Assembly: GCA_038049695.1 (NCBI GenBank)
Contig: CP142457.1
Span: forward strand, 60,384,501-60,448,500
Length of the DNA stretch: 64,000 nt
Source: Cinnamomum chago
Taxonomy: Eukaryota > Streptophyta > Magnoliopsida > Laurales > Lauraceae
Direction of reading: 5' to 3'
Below the pieces are notes generated by a model. It was given only the letters and a program-made list of their open reading frames with translations. It ran no database searches and was not told the DNA's origin. A program made the translations under genes and the position numbers. Each line of letters begins with the position of its first letter. Position 1 is the first letter of the stretch. Shown in pieces: positions 1 to 11,694 of this stretch.

Positions 1-1093
1 CTCTTTTGCTAATTCTTAGTCTTCTTGGGCTGATTTCTGCTAACATGACTGGATGGGGTTGATGGGTTTCACATTTAAGTAGTAGGATAAGAGGGAGAGA
101 AACAGTAAATGCTTGTTCCCTCTCTGTCCTTAACAGTGGGGAGGAGAGATGACTTGCAAGGAACTGAAATCTGAAATGGGAGAGAAGCAACGTTCACAAA
201 AATTGCGGGAAAGAGGTGGTTACGTTAGGAAGGGGAGTTTGCCTTGCCGTTCTATTCATGTTAAAGGATTCGGCGACGGTTTTGTGGAACTTCATACTTT
301 ATGGGTCATGGGTCCAGCCCGGGTTGGCCTCGGTCCAGGTTTGTTTAGGGAGGGTTGGACATGCATTTGGTCCAGATGGGTGGAACCCGGTTCCATGTTT
401 TGGGCCTAGAACCAGAACCTCTAATGTGCCAGATGGGTCTACGCTAACCTAGACTTGGACTCTTCAACTGTAAATAAACTTGGGCCTGGACTTACGCGTG
501 TCCAGCCCAAGCCCAGCAATTACAGGGCTAGTCAGCAATCGCGAGAAGCAAGTGTATTCGTTGTTTTTGAAGTAACCGAATTTGAACGTGGCGTTGTCTT
601 GGTGTTGTGTGTTGGGATGTAACGGTTGCGGCGTGAAGCGACGGCATTGTTTTACAAACTTACGAGGGATAGATGAAGTTAGGTTTGTTTTTAACTTTAG
701 ATTGTTTACCCCAAAAGAGGGAAAAAGATTATTTCACCGTCTTTTATAATAAGGAATGGGCCCCACTAGAAATGGGTATTATGCCTAAAAAAGTTCGCTC
801 ATATTTTTGGAATATATATATACACTTACATAATTAAAAATATTTACATACAAGATAGGGAACATCTATGTATGAAAAAAAATGATCATGTGCAAAGTGG
901 GAAAGCCACGGAAGTATCCGTCCGAGCCTTATGATAAGGGATAGAGATGCATATGAACATTTATATAACACATGCAAAACTGACAGGCTCTCGAGTCTTA
1001 ACAGACATTGATGAGCCAAACCCAAATAGTATTGGGCTCAGTGCTAGAGTTTTCATTTTTTTTATCCATTGAACAAGCTTAGTCATATCTTAA

Positions 1094-1124
<31 letters not shown>

Positions 1125-2062
1125 CCTTCTCTGGCCGTTCAAGCCTATCACTGGGCCTTACATAAAAAAAAAAAAAAAAAGCAGCGTTGGCCCAGGCTCA
1201 AATGATTCCATTCCAGATCTGGCCTATTGCAACCCTTAGTTCTTTTTCATGGCCATATGAACTTAGGCCCAGGAACCAGTCGAGTCCAATATCTCACCGT
1301 GCTAAATAATATGTGGCCTCCCACCAGTACATTGGTCATGGGCTGGGCCGTGGTAGTTGGAACAACTCAGCCCATGAAGTTGCAATGAATGTACCATATC
1401 AAAGATTTACTGTTTGAACAAATCCTAGACGACTAACTTTCATCTGGAATGTACATGAAAACAAGGGAGAATCTTCTCCATCTCACCTCTATCGGGCCCA
1501 CTTGGGTCCAGCTGCAATCAATTCGGCTCATTTTACACTCTTATCACCGTATGATATGGCACGATGCCCAATTTCATTCTCATCAAACTTTAACTCACTG
1601 TTGGTTGAATCTCAACGAGATCTATGGCGAAAAGACTAGTAAAGATTTAAGGCCGTTAAATCAAGGTTTAGGATGTGGCCGATTCTTTTCATGACCCATA
1701 TCCGTAAAATGACCTGTCCGGTTTCCATTTATCCTAATCCCAATGGTAGGAATGCGTCCAAGTGAGCAGCATGTGCTATCACAGTGTCAATCTGCTAAGA
1801 AGATAAAGTAATGAAAAGTCAGCGGTTAGCACCCACACTAATGCAACTGCAACCCCATGCGGGCCCACCTGGGTTCATTACAACCAAGGGAATTCAGACA
1901 ATGGATAGATTGGATGTTCATCATTGGCATGCCCAATATCAGCTGTTAAATTTTAGGTCATCAAGTTTAATGGCTTTATGTTGTCTAATTGTTGTGATAA
2001 AATCTTTCTGAAACATTCTGACTGTGTGACAAATGCAAATTCAAGGGGTTAGCTTTATGTGA
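1..2062. other. Intergenic, no gene recognised
   Basis: Short open frames here (for example 149-452) show no recognisable domain and are probably chance. The stretch has several patches of GGCCCA/TGGGCC words, a TAA microsatellite near 1095-1111 and A-runs. I see no gene. Confidence 0.6.
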
Positions 2063-2071
2063 TTGAATTTA
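2063..2071. repeat. Left 9-bp target-site duplication of MULE MITE copy 1
   Basis: TTGAATTTA is repeated exactly at 2585-2593, directly outside the inverted-repeat ends. A 9-bp TSD is the signature of Mutator-like transposition. Confidence 0.85.
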
Positions 2072-2584
2072 GGGAAATTTTCAAATAACGCTTTAGGTTT
2101 TTGCCTTATTTAAAAAAAAAGATACAAGTTTCAAAACTTTTCAAATTAGTCCCTAAGTTTTTCAATAAAATTTCAATTATGGCCTTCTAGTCATTTAAAG
2201 GTATTTTTTATGGCATTTTCTCTCAAGTTTTTCAAAATACTTAAAGTACCTTTATTTAAATCCATCACTTGGTTCTGACAAACACTGCATTTAGCCGATC
2301 TCGGTGGAAATGCTAGGTTTTTTTTTTTTTAAATCATTATAAGGCTATTTTGAAAAAAATGAAGAAAATATAAAGGAAGTGAATGGGGATTTTATTTCAT
2401 TGAAGGATAATTTGGGTAGTTTAAAAAAATTGAAGAAAAAAGTTACCCAAAAATAGCTTTAAATGGACAAATGTCCTTAATTGAAAACTTCATGAAAAAC
2501 TAATGGACTAATTTGAAAAGTTTTAAAACTTGTGTCATTTTTTAAAATAAGGTAAAAACTTAAGGACTTATTTGAAGTTTTCCC
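2072..2584 (+). mobile_element. Non-autonomous Mutator-like MITE, copy 1 (513 bp)
   Basis: The element starts GGGAAATTTTCAAATAA and ends with the inverted counterpart TTATTTGAAGTTTTCCC. The inverted similarity continues inward for more than 100 bp on each side, through the words CAAGTTTC/AAAC and TTTTCAAATTAGTCC. Exact 9-bp direct repeats flank it. It has no coding capacity. A second member of the same size lies at 30452-30963 in the opposite orientation, as shown by the centre (a TGGAAATGCTAGG-type word here, GAGCATTTCCA there). Long TIRs plus a 9-bp TSD place it with MULE-derived MITEs; the autonomous partner is not in the window. Confidence 0.85.
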
Positions 2585-2593
2585 TTGAATTTA
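2585..2593. repeat. Right 9-bp target-site duplication of MULE MITE copy 1
   Basis: TTGAATTTA, identical to 2063-2071. Confidence 0.85.
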
Positions 2594-3114
2594 TAATAAG
2601 TGGGTCCCCTTTGACGGAAGCCAGAGGAGATACTAGTAAAGAGGGTTGGTTTTTGAGGATTTGTCTCATTTAATTCTCCCTTAACCTGGTAGGTTTGACC
2701 AATTGGTTTTACAGTTTAGACAGATCCAAGATAGGACTTCCAATAGTGAGTGATTATCTGTTTTGTGCATCAATTTCTATTGGATGAGGCTGGCTCGCTG
2801 GGCCTGTTGTTTCAGCCAGTTTGTGATGCTCATAACAGGTCTTGTAGGCCCAATTTAGGTCTCGGGCTTGTCCCTTTTCATGTAAATGTTTGGGCTGATT
2901 GGGGTTCTGTTTGACCCTGGCCTAACCCAAAGTGGGACTGGATTAAAAAGCTAGTAGGCCTTGAGACTTTTAACTCATTCTTCATCTACATTTATGCGCC
3001 CTTTGATCCATCTCAATGTCACATGATGAGTTGGAAAAAGATTGGGCCAGAGGGAAAAAATACAGTTGTCCTTTAATTTTTGTCTCCTATCTCTAGTTGT
3101 CACTATCACCCTTG

Positions 3115-3445
3115 GGCTTATTTAGATTGAGAAAAAAATAGAGTAAAGTGAAGTTAAATGAGCTATAACAGGGTAAAACTTCAACTTTACCCTGTTTGAA
3201 TAAGTCTGGCCTGATAGATGGAGTAATGTTGTAAACCACATATACTTTATTTTACTTTAACTCTAAATACTTTCATTTTCTTGAATAAAAGTGGATGCTC
3301 TACTTCAAATATTAACTTCAAAATAAACATTCAAATGGAGTGAAGTGATGTACTGTACTTTAACTTCAACCTACTTCTCCTCCACTTCACTCCACATGTG
3401 AAATCCACTCCATTTTACTCTACTTCTCATTTATCCAAACAGGTC
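3115..3445. mobile_element. Probable Harbinger-type MITE (331 bp)
   Basis: The left end (GGCTTATTTAGAT, then TAGAGTAAAGTGAAG) matches the reverse complement of the right end (GACCTGTTTGGATA, then TAGAGTAAAATGGAG), giving imperfect inverted repeats of about 40 bp. The flanks are TTG at 3112-3114 and TTA at 3446-3448, one mismatch from the TTA/TAA duplication of PIF/Harbinger elements. There is no coding sequence. The class call is an inference. Confidence 0.4.
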
Positions 3446-3448
3446 TTA

Positions 3449-6179
3449 GTAATTCAATATCTGAGAAAGTAATGGTCTCATTTACATTTCTACCGTATTT
3501 CTTTCCCTCCAAACAAATTAACAGGCTCTTAATGAATGATTTGTTGCAAATATTGTCGATTATTTGTATAATCATTCGTTTTTTTTAATATATATATCAA
3601 ACTCTATAAAAAAGCCTTGTTGAAAGTCGAAATGGGTTAGGAATCCTTTCCATATCATCCTCGTATTATCTTTTTGCAAAATTGCCTGTTTCTCTGTTGA
3701 CCTGAATTTGATTATAGCAAAAATGAATAAATAATAACTGCATATAGCTCAGGAGTTATCTATACTGTATTTACTTTGAACGAAATGAGCCCCCAAGTTC
3801 CTGGGGTGAAGAAAACCTAAGTCACATCTTCCCAATTAAAGATGCATTATGATGTTGATGGATGTAGCTGGAATAATTTTCAAAGAGAAGGGGAGTTGCA
3901 TGGCCATTTTCTTAGCCATGTGGAAGATATTTTGCATATTGTAGCTGGAACCGAATTTATTAAAGATGGTATTGTCCCCAGATTTCATTGTCACCGACGT
4001 TCATAACTTCTGTCTTTTCATAACTTTGGGTTTCATTTTAGATATAATAGGAAAACTCAATAGAAATAAATAAATTCTTAAAAAAAACATGAAATTAAAA
4101 ATATGAAAAAAAATAAAAAAATCTTGAAGGTTAGTGAGATTTCAGACTTAATGTTGTAAAGCTGAAAAATTAAACCTAAGCATGGATGACAATCTGAATT
4201 TTATCTATCACAATATTCTGTAAACTACTTGGATGCATAAATTATTTGAATATAAGAAACTTCTACAAGATGAAAGGAAGACAAGGATTTCTGAAATGGA
4301 CGGCTTAGATCATACTGGAGCTATGGAATGTGTTTTATGGCTCAATCAAAAGTGTCACATTGATGTAACATTCTGGTCAATGGGTAATTTATTTATCCAC
4401 AGTTGGGTTCTGTAGTTACATTATTGGATTTGGATGCGCTCCGTCTTCATTGGTTGTCAGGGTTTGCATTGAGAGGGATAAGATAAGTGTGACTCATTGA
4501 TTGAAAAATGATAAGGCTAAGTTTGGCTATATTTGTAGGCTTTGATCATGTTCAAAGTTCAAACTCATTAGGATAATTGCAAGGGCCCCATTCCTTTCAT
4601 CACCGACATCTTACTTATTTAATTAGGTCATTTGTTAGGGCCTAATATGTTGCTTAGTAGGTACCTTGGCAGCTTGGCTACATTTCAACTGTCAAACTCA
4701 ATTTGTATTCAATCAATACTGAATTAATTTTCATGGACTCTTCTGAAACTGTTAAGAAACTTCATGTATTTTTCTGCTTCTGCTTCTGCGATATGGCTGG
4801 ATTTTATCACTACTTCCGCAGGGTGCGGAAATCACAAGTGTCTTTTCTACACAGAGTGGAGATTTTATATGAAATCTTTCTTGAAATCTTGTTGAATAGG
4901 ACAAAAAGGGAACTACTGTTTCGAATACCTTGCTCTTCCGTTTTGCTTTCTCAAGCACCGAAGGTGAAGAATGGGATGCTTTCATTGTGGGGATGCTTGG
5001 GATTTATGTGCAGCGGACACTGTGATTGATACACTCATGGTCACTCTATAAAAAAAGCCTTAGAAATATTCGGACTCCTATATAAGATATTGTAACTCAT
5101 ATATTTTTATGTTCTCGTTGTTACACAAACGAACTCTAGGATCCCTTTGTCTCGGCTCTAATTGTTTCACATTTGTCTATGTTTTAATCATGTCACACCT
5201 TGACATACAGTAAGGGGCGGAACAATTTCTGGGATGTGAAGATTATAAAAAATCATACCGAAAGGATAGCATCAACTTTAAATGGCCTCTTTTAATTTGA
5301 ATATGTGAGTACTTGTTCTGAAGCTATCAAAGCGCTCTACGATATGAAAACTGCTTCCGAGGTCCATTGAGGCCGTTTCAAATGTCGAAATACATTTTTC
5401 ATGCAAAACTTACTATTTATAGTAATTTTCTATTTTTCTTATTATAGGGGTTTTTAGTCCATTTGAGTCTGGATTTTTCAGAAGACCTTGAAAAGTAACT
5501 TATAATTTAGTTTGAGGGTTTCTATGTAGTTAAGAAATTTAATTTTTTTTTTTTTTTACAAAATTTAGTAATTTCTTTGTTTCGAAAAATTAGGATTTTG
5601 TGGTCATATATAAGACATTATTATAGGGTCATTGCTTTGGTGCAATGAAAAAAGTCTCGAGTGATTTTTTTATTAGGTAGAAAACGTTGATCTTTTTCCT
5701 TAATCCTTTCATGCTTCCTACTACCCCACTTCTTGGAATGCTTCCCTATAGTTCTTCTAGTCACGTGTTTAAGCCATAATGCTTCTTATAATTATTTTTT
5801 AGCATGCAAACCTAAGCAACATATGTTTTGTCTTCTTCCCTTTTTTTTTTTACATTTTAACTTCATATAACAACACAAGTTTGACCACCAAACTGTTATT
5901 ATACTGTAATTCAAATCGAAGATTATTTTCAAGTTTTGCTGTTGGAAGCACGTGGGGAGAAAAAAGAGAGCACCGTCTTTCCAGAAGCATTAATCCATGG
6001 AATCCTAACTAGGAAAGTAAGAATAAAACTCGTAAATGTGGAAAATAAAAATTGATCAATTGTATTGATCTTTGTATACAGTGTCATATACATAAAAAGT
6101 GAAGATTCTTACCATTTGCACTTATCAAATTACATTTCCATCTTGACAGTTCCTTTAATCATCTACAATTTTTTTCTTG
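3449..6179. other. Intergenic, no gene recognised
   Basis: AT-rich sequence with T-runs. The longest open frame (4703-5029, 108 codons) has no recognisable motif and an opposite-strand open frame of similar size; I do not call it a gene. Confidence 0.6.
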
Positions 6180-6255
6180 AGGTATGTTGAATTGTTGATT
6201 TGAACCAGCAACAATAAACTATGACCCCTTTCCAACTGAGCTACAATCTTGGTGG
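6180..6255 (-). repeat. tRNA-like Pol III box pair, probable SINE relic
   Basis: On the minus strand TAGCTCAGTTGG matches the tRNA A-box consensus perfectly, and about 26 nt downstream GGTTCAAATCA matches the B box. No good acceptor stem or cloverleaf forms, so a functional tRNA gene is unlikely. An A-rich run follows, as in SINEs, but I found no clear target-site duplication. Confidence 0.4.
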
Positions 6256-6991
6256 AGAAAACAGAATCTTGTTAGCATTTGCACCATTTCCTCTGCGCTC
6301 TACTCTACATGGGGCCATGTTTATAAACCCTGTTACCTTAATGGGCCACAATCTCAATAGAGTTGGGGCATAATTCAGCCTGTTAAACCTAGCGCCCTTT
6401 CTCTCTGTTTGGTCAATTTTGGATTATCTTCTTAGTCATTTATGTTGTCTTGTGCCCAGCATGACAAAACTGGCCTAAACACTCAGATTACTCCCCAACC
6501 CAAAAACTAATAAAGTGTTCATTGCCTAGGAATTACTTTCATGACTACTGGGTGGATCTAGCCCTAAAATTAGGACCAACATCTAATTAGGCTATTGTTG
6601 GATATGCTTGCCCAGCCCAATTGGACTAAATAGCCAAAAATCCTTATTCAAAACCCTTTTAGCTGAATTCTCTGTAGGCTGTAGCTGACTAGTCTTTCTT
6701 CAGTTCAAAGATGCTAAGAACTATTATAAAATAGGAAGAATCAATTGAAACCTAGAAAATGAGACATTAAATCAATTGTGTATCTCAAAGTTCGCATTCA
6801 GATGAAAGAGACTGAGCCTAGAAAACCTTTTCCCGCAAATATTGACTTCTGAAACCAATTATTTATAATACTTTAGTTCCTTCAAAGACCTCTTTTTTTA
6901 TTTGGGTCTTGCGACTTGCAAGTTGCAACAGTGAGATTGATGTATTCGACTTCAATGGCCCACCTAGCCCATCTATCAAGTTAGTGTGCCA

Positions 6992-6996
6992 CACAT
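6992..6996. repeat. Left target-site duplication of the outer copia element
   Basis: CACAT directly before the left LTR, repeated exactly at 17351-17355 after the right LTR. Confidence 0.9.
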
Positions 6997-7226
6997 TGAT
7001 AGCATAAATTGATATGCCCAAATCTCCAAATCAGCACAGTCCATCAGATCCTGTAAATTAGCATTCTGTTTTGGTAACTGTATAGATTGTTTCAATCTCT
7101 TTTGATTTGTATCTATCACATTGTAATCAAACACAAATAGGAAGTCTATATATAATATAGGTCAACTCTCCACTCAGGACACAGAGAAGGAGTAACTTTC
7201 ACAATTCCTGTTTCTTCATTGTTTCA
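6997..7226 (+). repeat. Left LTR of the outer copia element
   Basis: It starts TGATAGC and ends TTTCA, 230 bp. A TATA-like CTATATATAAT lies near 7146-7157. It differs from the right LTR by seven substitutions and by 11 extra bases near its 3' end, between two GTTTC words. Confidence 0.92.
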
Positions 7227-7238
7227 TGGTATCAGAGC
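7227..7238 (+). promoter_or_regulatory. Primer-binding site of the outer copia element
   Basis: TGGTATCAGAGC starts directly after the LTR. This is the standard copia primer-binding site, complementary to the initiator methionine tRNA, and it fixes the 3' end of the left LTR. Confidence 0.9.
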
Positions 7239-7283
7239 TCACAAGGACTCACGTCTGTTTCTCTTCTTTGATCCTATCATTCA

Positions 7284-8372
7284 ATGATCATGGCCTCCTC
7301 TGCTTCTTCTTCCGCTTCCTCTCTCACAGTTACTCTCCCCATCACAAACATTACCAATTTTGTCTCCATTGAATTGGATGGCACCAACTATTTAGTCTGG
7401 AAATATCAGATGGAATCCATCTTGAAAAGCACTGGTCTCATGTGCTACGTTGATGGTACTAAGTCAGCACCTCCTGCCAACATCTCTGTAGATGGCATCG
7501 CAACACCAAATCCAGCCCTTGAAGGATGGACTCGCATTGATCACTTTGTCATCAGCTGCATCATTGCCACTCTTGCCAAGACCGTTGCTCCTCAGGCTCT
7601 TGGATTCACAACTGCCCGTTCACTTTGGCTCTCTCTTGAACAGACTCATCTGCAGCAGTCTCAAGCACATAAGTCTCTTCTTCACAGCCAGTTGCAAACT
7701 ATTCAAAAAGGTGCATCACCCATTACTGATTACCTACAATATGTGAAAACATTGGCTGATTCTCTCTCAGCCATTCAAGCAACAGTCTCAGATGCAGATC
7801 TTATACTTTACACTCTTAATGGTTTGGGTCCTGAATATGGACCATTCATTACTTCCATGGAACTGCGCATTGAACAACCCTCCTTTGCTGAACTACGGGC
7901 TCATTTGCTGACTCATGAACAACGTCTTCTTCGTCTCACTGGGCAGTCTTCTGATGGCACCCAATCTGCACTTATAGCAGGCCCTACAACACACCCTGCA
8001 CCATTCTCAGTACCAACAAATGCTGGCCTTCTCCCTCTCCCTTCACCGAACAACACCAGCACCAACAGTAACTCTGTTTCTCCCTCACCTCAATTTTTCC
8101 ACAATTACAGTAACTCTGCACCACGGTCTTCAGCACCAAACACAAGCTTCAACAATGGCAATGGCAATGGCAAACAGAAAGCAAAATGTCAGATTTGCAA
8201 CCGTCGCGGCCATGTTGCATCTCACTGCTTCTACAGGTATACCGCTTCTCGCAACAGTCAGCCGCAAGCACACTTCTCGGGCAATCAACCCCACTTTGCA
8301 GGCCTTCATTTCCAACCGCCAGCACCAAATATGTATGGTCCACCTTCATTTCATGGCACTGCTCCGTCGTAG
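7284..8372 (+). pseudogene. Outer copia gag (5' part of the polyprotein), ended by an in-frame TAG
   Basis: Nucleocapsid/capsid part of a copia polyprotein, 362 codons. The N-terminal copia gag core shows the GTNYLVWKYQMES motif near residue 32. A UBN2-type region follows (SLWLSLEQTH; LHSQLQTIQKG), then a Ser/Asn/Pro-rich linker and one CX2CX4HX4C zinc knuckle (CQICNRRGHVASHC). Two ATGs, at 7284 and 7290, could serve as start; the second has the better context. The TAG at 8370-8372 falls just before the protease WIPDSGATSH motif, which continues in the same frame, so this is one interrupted reading frame and not a natural gag end. Copia elements normally make one polyprotein, so I read the TAG as a lesion. 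Confidence 0.85.
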
Positions 8373-8993
8373 TGGATTCCTGACAGTGGAGCGACGAGTC
8401 ACATGACATATGATCCAACGCTCATTCATCATCCTCAGCCTTACTCTGGCTCGGATCAAGTATTTATCGGTGGCGGTAACTCTCTACCCATTACTAAAAT
8501 TGGCCATTCTTCTTTCTCTGACAATTTCTCTCTGAACAACATTCTTCTTGTTCCTTCTCTCACTAAAAATTTACTTTCCATTGCTCAATTTACCAAAGAT
8601 AACAAATGCTCATTCAATTTTTTTCCTTGGGGCTATGTTGTGAAGGACCTACAAACGGGGACAACACTTCTGTCGGGCCACGTTGAAGGCAACTTATATC
8701 CACTTTTTTTTCAATCTTCCTCTCCAAATGCAGCTTTCGTCAGTTCTCGAGCTAGTCCAGATCTTTGGCATTACCGGTTGGGTCATCCTTCTCGTCAAGT
8801 TTTATCTTTTGTCAATTCTAAGCATTTGCTTGAACTATCTGATTTGCTTTCTGTTAATAAAGTATGTGACGCCTGTCATATGGGTAAAAGTCACAAGTTA
8901 CCTTTTTCTTTATTTGCCAGAAAAACTACTATGCCTTTACAAATTGTTCATTGTGATGTTTGGGGGCCTGCCCCATGTGCCTTCATTGTCTAG
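8373..8993 (+). pseudogene. Outer copia protease and integrase zinc-finger segment, ended by a frameshift
   Basis: It continues in the gag frame after the TAG. The protease active site DSGATSH is at the start and the integrase HHCC zinc-binding region follows (LWHYRLGHPS with CDACHMGKSH). The first catalytic Asp region of integrase (HCDVWGP) comes next, then the frame runs into TAG at 8991-8993. The downstream integrase core continues in the +1 frame, and the switch point lies at about 8971-8978. One extra base there, or loss of two, would account for it. Confidence 0.85.
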
Positions 8994-11357
8994 TTTCAAG
9001 TATTTCGTTATTTTTGTGGATGATTTTAGTCGCTTTACATGGCTATATCCTATGTTAACTAAAGCATCTGTTACCACTTGTTTCCAAGCATTTAAAGCTT
9101 TATCTGAAAATCTTTTCTCCATGAAAATTAAACACTTTCAATGTGATGGCGCTGCTGATTTAACAAAAGGTCACATGCAAAAAAATTTAATTGACAATGG
9201 CATCTCTTATCGCATCTCTTGTCCCCACACCCCTGAACAGAATGGACTCGCTAAACATAAAATTAGACATATCACTGAAGTTGGGACAACTCTTCTATTC
9301 CAAGCTTCTTTACCTAAAGCATATTGGCTAGAAGCTTTTACAACTTCCACCTTCCTCATAAATAGACTTCCTACCCCTGTTTTAAATAACAAATCTCCCA
9401 TTGAAGCTCTCTTTACCAAACCACCAGATTTGAGCTTTCTTCGTGTTTTTGGCTGCAAATGCTATCCATTCCTTGGTGCTTATAAAGATGACAAGCTCTC
9501 TCCCAAATCTCTTCCCTGCGTTTTTATTGGTTATAGTAATCATCATAAGGGATATCGTTGCCTTCATGTGCCCACAGGTCGTGTCTATATCTCCCGCCAT
9601 GTGACGTTTGATGAAACAATGTTCCCATTTGCTTCTCTTCCAACCACTTCTTCTCCTTCTTCACCACTCAAATCAATTACCTTACCCATACCCACTATCT
9701 TACCTACCAATCCTACCCTGTCACCCAATACTACATCTATACATCCCATGCCTGCACCGCCCACTCCTGCACGTCCATTTACCCAAAATCCACTAATCTC
9801 AGAACCTACCGTCCAACCCTCTCCACCCCCACAACCTGAGCATAGTCAACCTGTGCTTGCCTCAAATCCACCCAATCCTACTCCTACCACCCGCTCCCAC
9901 ACCATGGTTACTCGCACATCCGATCATACTCGTCGACCCAAGCAATTTCCGGATCATGTTAGTTTCACAGCTACTCGTCACTCCATGGATCTTGTCCCTC
10001 ATGAAGTTGAGCCCACCTGTTTTTCTCAAGCCAACAAAACATCTCATTGGCGTGCGGCTATGACATCTGAATATAATGCTCTTTTCTCAAATGGAACATG
10101 GGTACTTGTTCCACAGCCACTCAATCATAATATTGTTGGTTGTAAATGGGTGTTTCGAATCAAGAGGAAAACGGATGGCTCTGTAGATCGCTATAAAGCC
10201 AGGCTAGTTGCAAAAGGGTTCAGTCAAGAAGAAGGGGTAGATTATTTTGAGACATTTAGCCATGTGGTTAAACCCAATACAATCAGAGTTATTCTCTCCA
10301 TTGCTCTCTCTCAAAATTGGCCCATTAACCAGCTTGATGCTAATAATGCCTTTTTACATGGTTTTCTTCAAGAGGATGTTTTCATGGCCCAGCCACCTGG
10401 CTTCACTCATTCTGCTCTTCCACATTTTGTGTGCAAACTTAACAAAGCGATTTATGGGCTCAAACAGGCTCCTCGGGCGTGGTTTCATCGTTTAAGTCGT
10501 CGGCTATTTCAACTGGGCTTTGTTGCTTCAAGGTGTGATACTTCCTTGTTTATTAGGCGCACATCGACTTATATCACTATTCTATTAGTCTATGTGGATG
10601 ATATTCTCATTACAGGCAGCAGTTCTACTACTATCACCAACATTACAAGGGATCTTAATTGCACATTCACTCTTAAAGATTTGGGTCCTCTACATTATTT
10701 CTTAGGAATTGAAGCACACCATACAAAACCTGGTCTCTTGTTGTCACAAAAGAAATATATTGAAGATCTTCTTCTTCGCACACATATGGCTGGTGCTAAA
10801 CCAGTTAACTCTCCTGCTCAGACTGGTGTGACCCTATCTAAAGACACTGGTGATCCACTGGACGATGTTACTCTCTACCGCAGCACAGTTGGTGCTCTTC
10901 AGTATGTCACTGTCACCCGTCCTGACATTGCTTTCTCTGTTAACAAGGTATGTCAATTTATGAATCAACCGACTGATGCTCATTGGACGGCGGTAAAATG
11001 TATTCTTCGATACCTGAAGAACTCCGTTAACTGTGGATTACTTCTTCAAAAATCTGCAAATTTAACTCTCCAAGCTTACTCTGATGCGGATTGGGTAGGT
11101 TGTCCTGATGATCGCCGCTCTACAACAGGCTACTGTGTTTTCTTAGGACCAAATCTCATTTCTTGGATTGCCAAAAAGCAACCTACCGTCGCCCGCTCAA
11201 GCACTGAAGCCAAATATCATGCTCTAGCCCATGCTACGAGTGAACTTCGATGGCTGCAATATCTTCTTTATGAGCTTCATCTCTTTTCATCCATTCCGCC
11301 AACATTGTGGTGTGACAATCTTGGCGCAACCTATCTTGCTGCGAATCCAGTCTTCCA
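8975..11357 (+). pseudogene. Outer copia integrase core, reverse transcriptase and RNase H, cut by the nested element
   Basis: The integrase core continues with FVDDFSRFTWLYP and HTPEQNGLAKH. The usual catalytic Glu of the family's QNGVAER block is Lys here (codon 9253-9255), and the second Asp block is also degenerate (QCDGAADL in place of a DNGGEF-type block). Reverse transcriptase is well preserved: CKWVFRIKRKTDG, KARLVAKGFSQ, the FLHG block and the catalytic YVDDILITGS. RNase H shows YSDADW, SSTEAKYHAL and LWCDNLGA. The frame reaches the inner element at NPVFH. It stays open into the inner LTR to 11412, but that tail is not part of the gene. The last RNase H segment resumes at 16934. Confidence 0.9.
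11353..11357. repeat. Left target-site duplication of the inner copia element
   Basis: TTCCA, repeated at 16934-16938. Joining the two outer halves over one copy restores continuity of the RNase H frame (phase checked by coordinates). Confidence 0.92.
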
Positions 11358-11679
11358 TGTTGGCCTAGTGGGTCCAGACCAATTGGGTTTAGGGTCATGG
11401 GTATTTTGGTAATTGTACCAGGACTTTCTTATTTACTAAGATAGGGTTTCTTGGGGGATAAGAAAGAGAGCATTATATATTCATGTAATGGGTAACCCAT
11501 GAGGTACTGTACTGCATATCATACAGAGAGTGAACCCAAATGAGAGTCGAGTTTCTTTCCTGTGGACGTAGGCAAGATTGCCGAACCACGTAAATCTCTT
11601 TGTGTGTGATTGTTTGTTCTTGTGTGGTTGATTGATTGCTCGATCGCTCTTTCACGTTTCCGCATACACGCGCACAACA
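11358..11679 (+). repeat. Left LTR of the inner copia element
   Basis: 322 bp, TGTTG...CAACA ends. A TATA-like word (TTATATATTCATG) lies near 11473-11485. It matches 16612-16933 except for six substitutions and no indels. Confidence 0.93.
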
Positions 11680-11681
11680 AG

Positions 11682-11694
11682 TGGTATCAGAGCC
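11682..11694 (+). promoter_or_regulatory. Primer-binding site of the inner copia element
   Basis: TGGTATCAGAGCC, two bases after the LTR end. Complementary to the initiator methionine tRNA, as usual in copia elements. Confidence 0.9.

Noticed and set aside
149..452. Two overlapping open frames near the left edge
   Set aside because: No motif, overlapping phases, no sign of a gene model.
4703..5029. 108-codon open frame
   Set aside because: No recognisable domain, and the opposite strand is open over the same bases; best read as chance.
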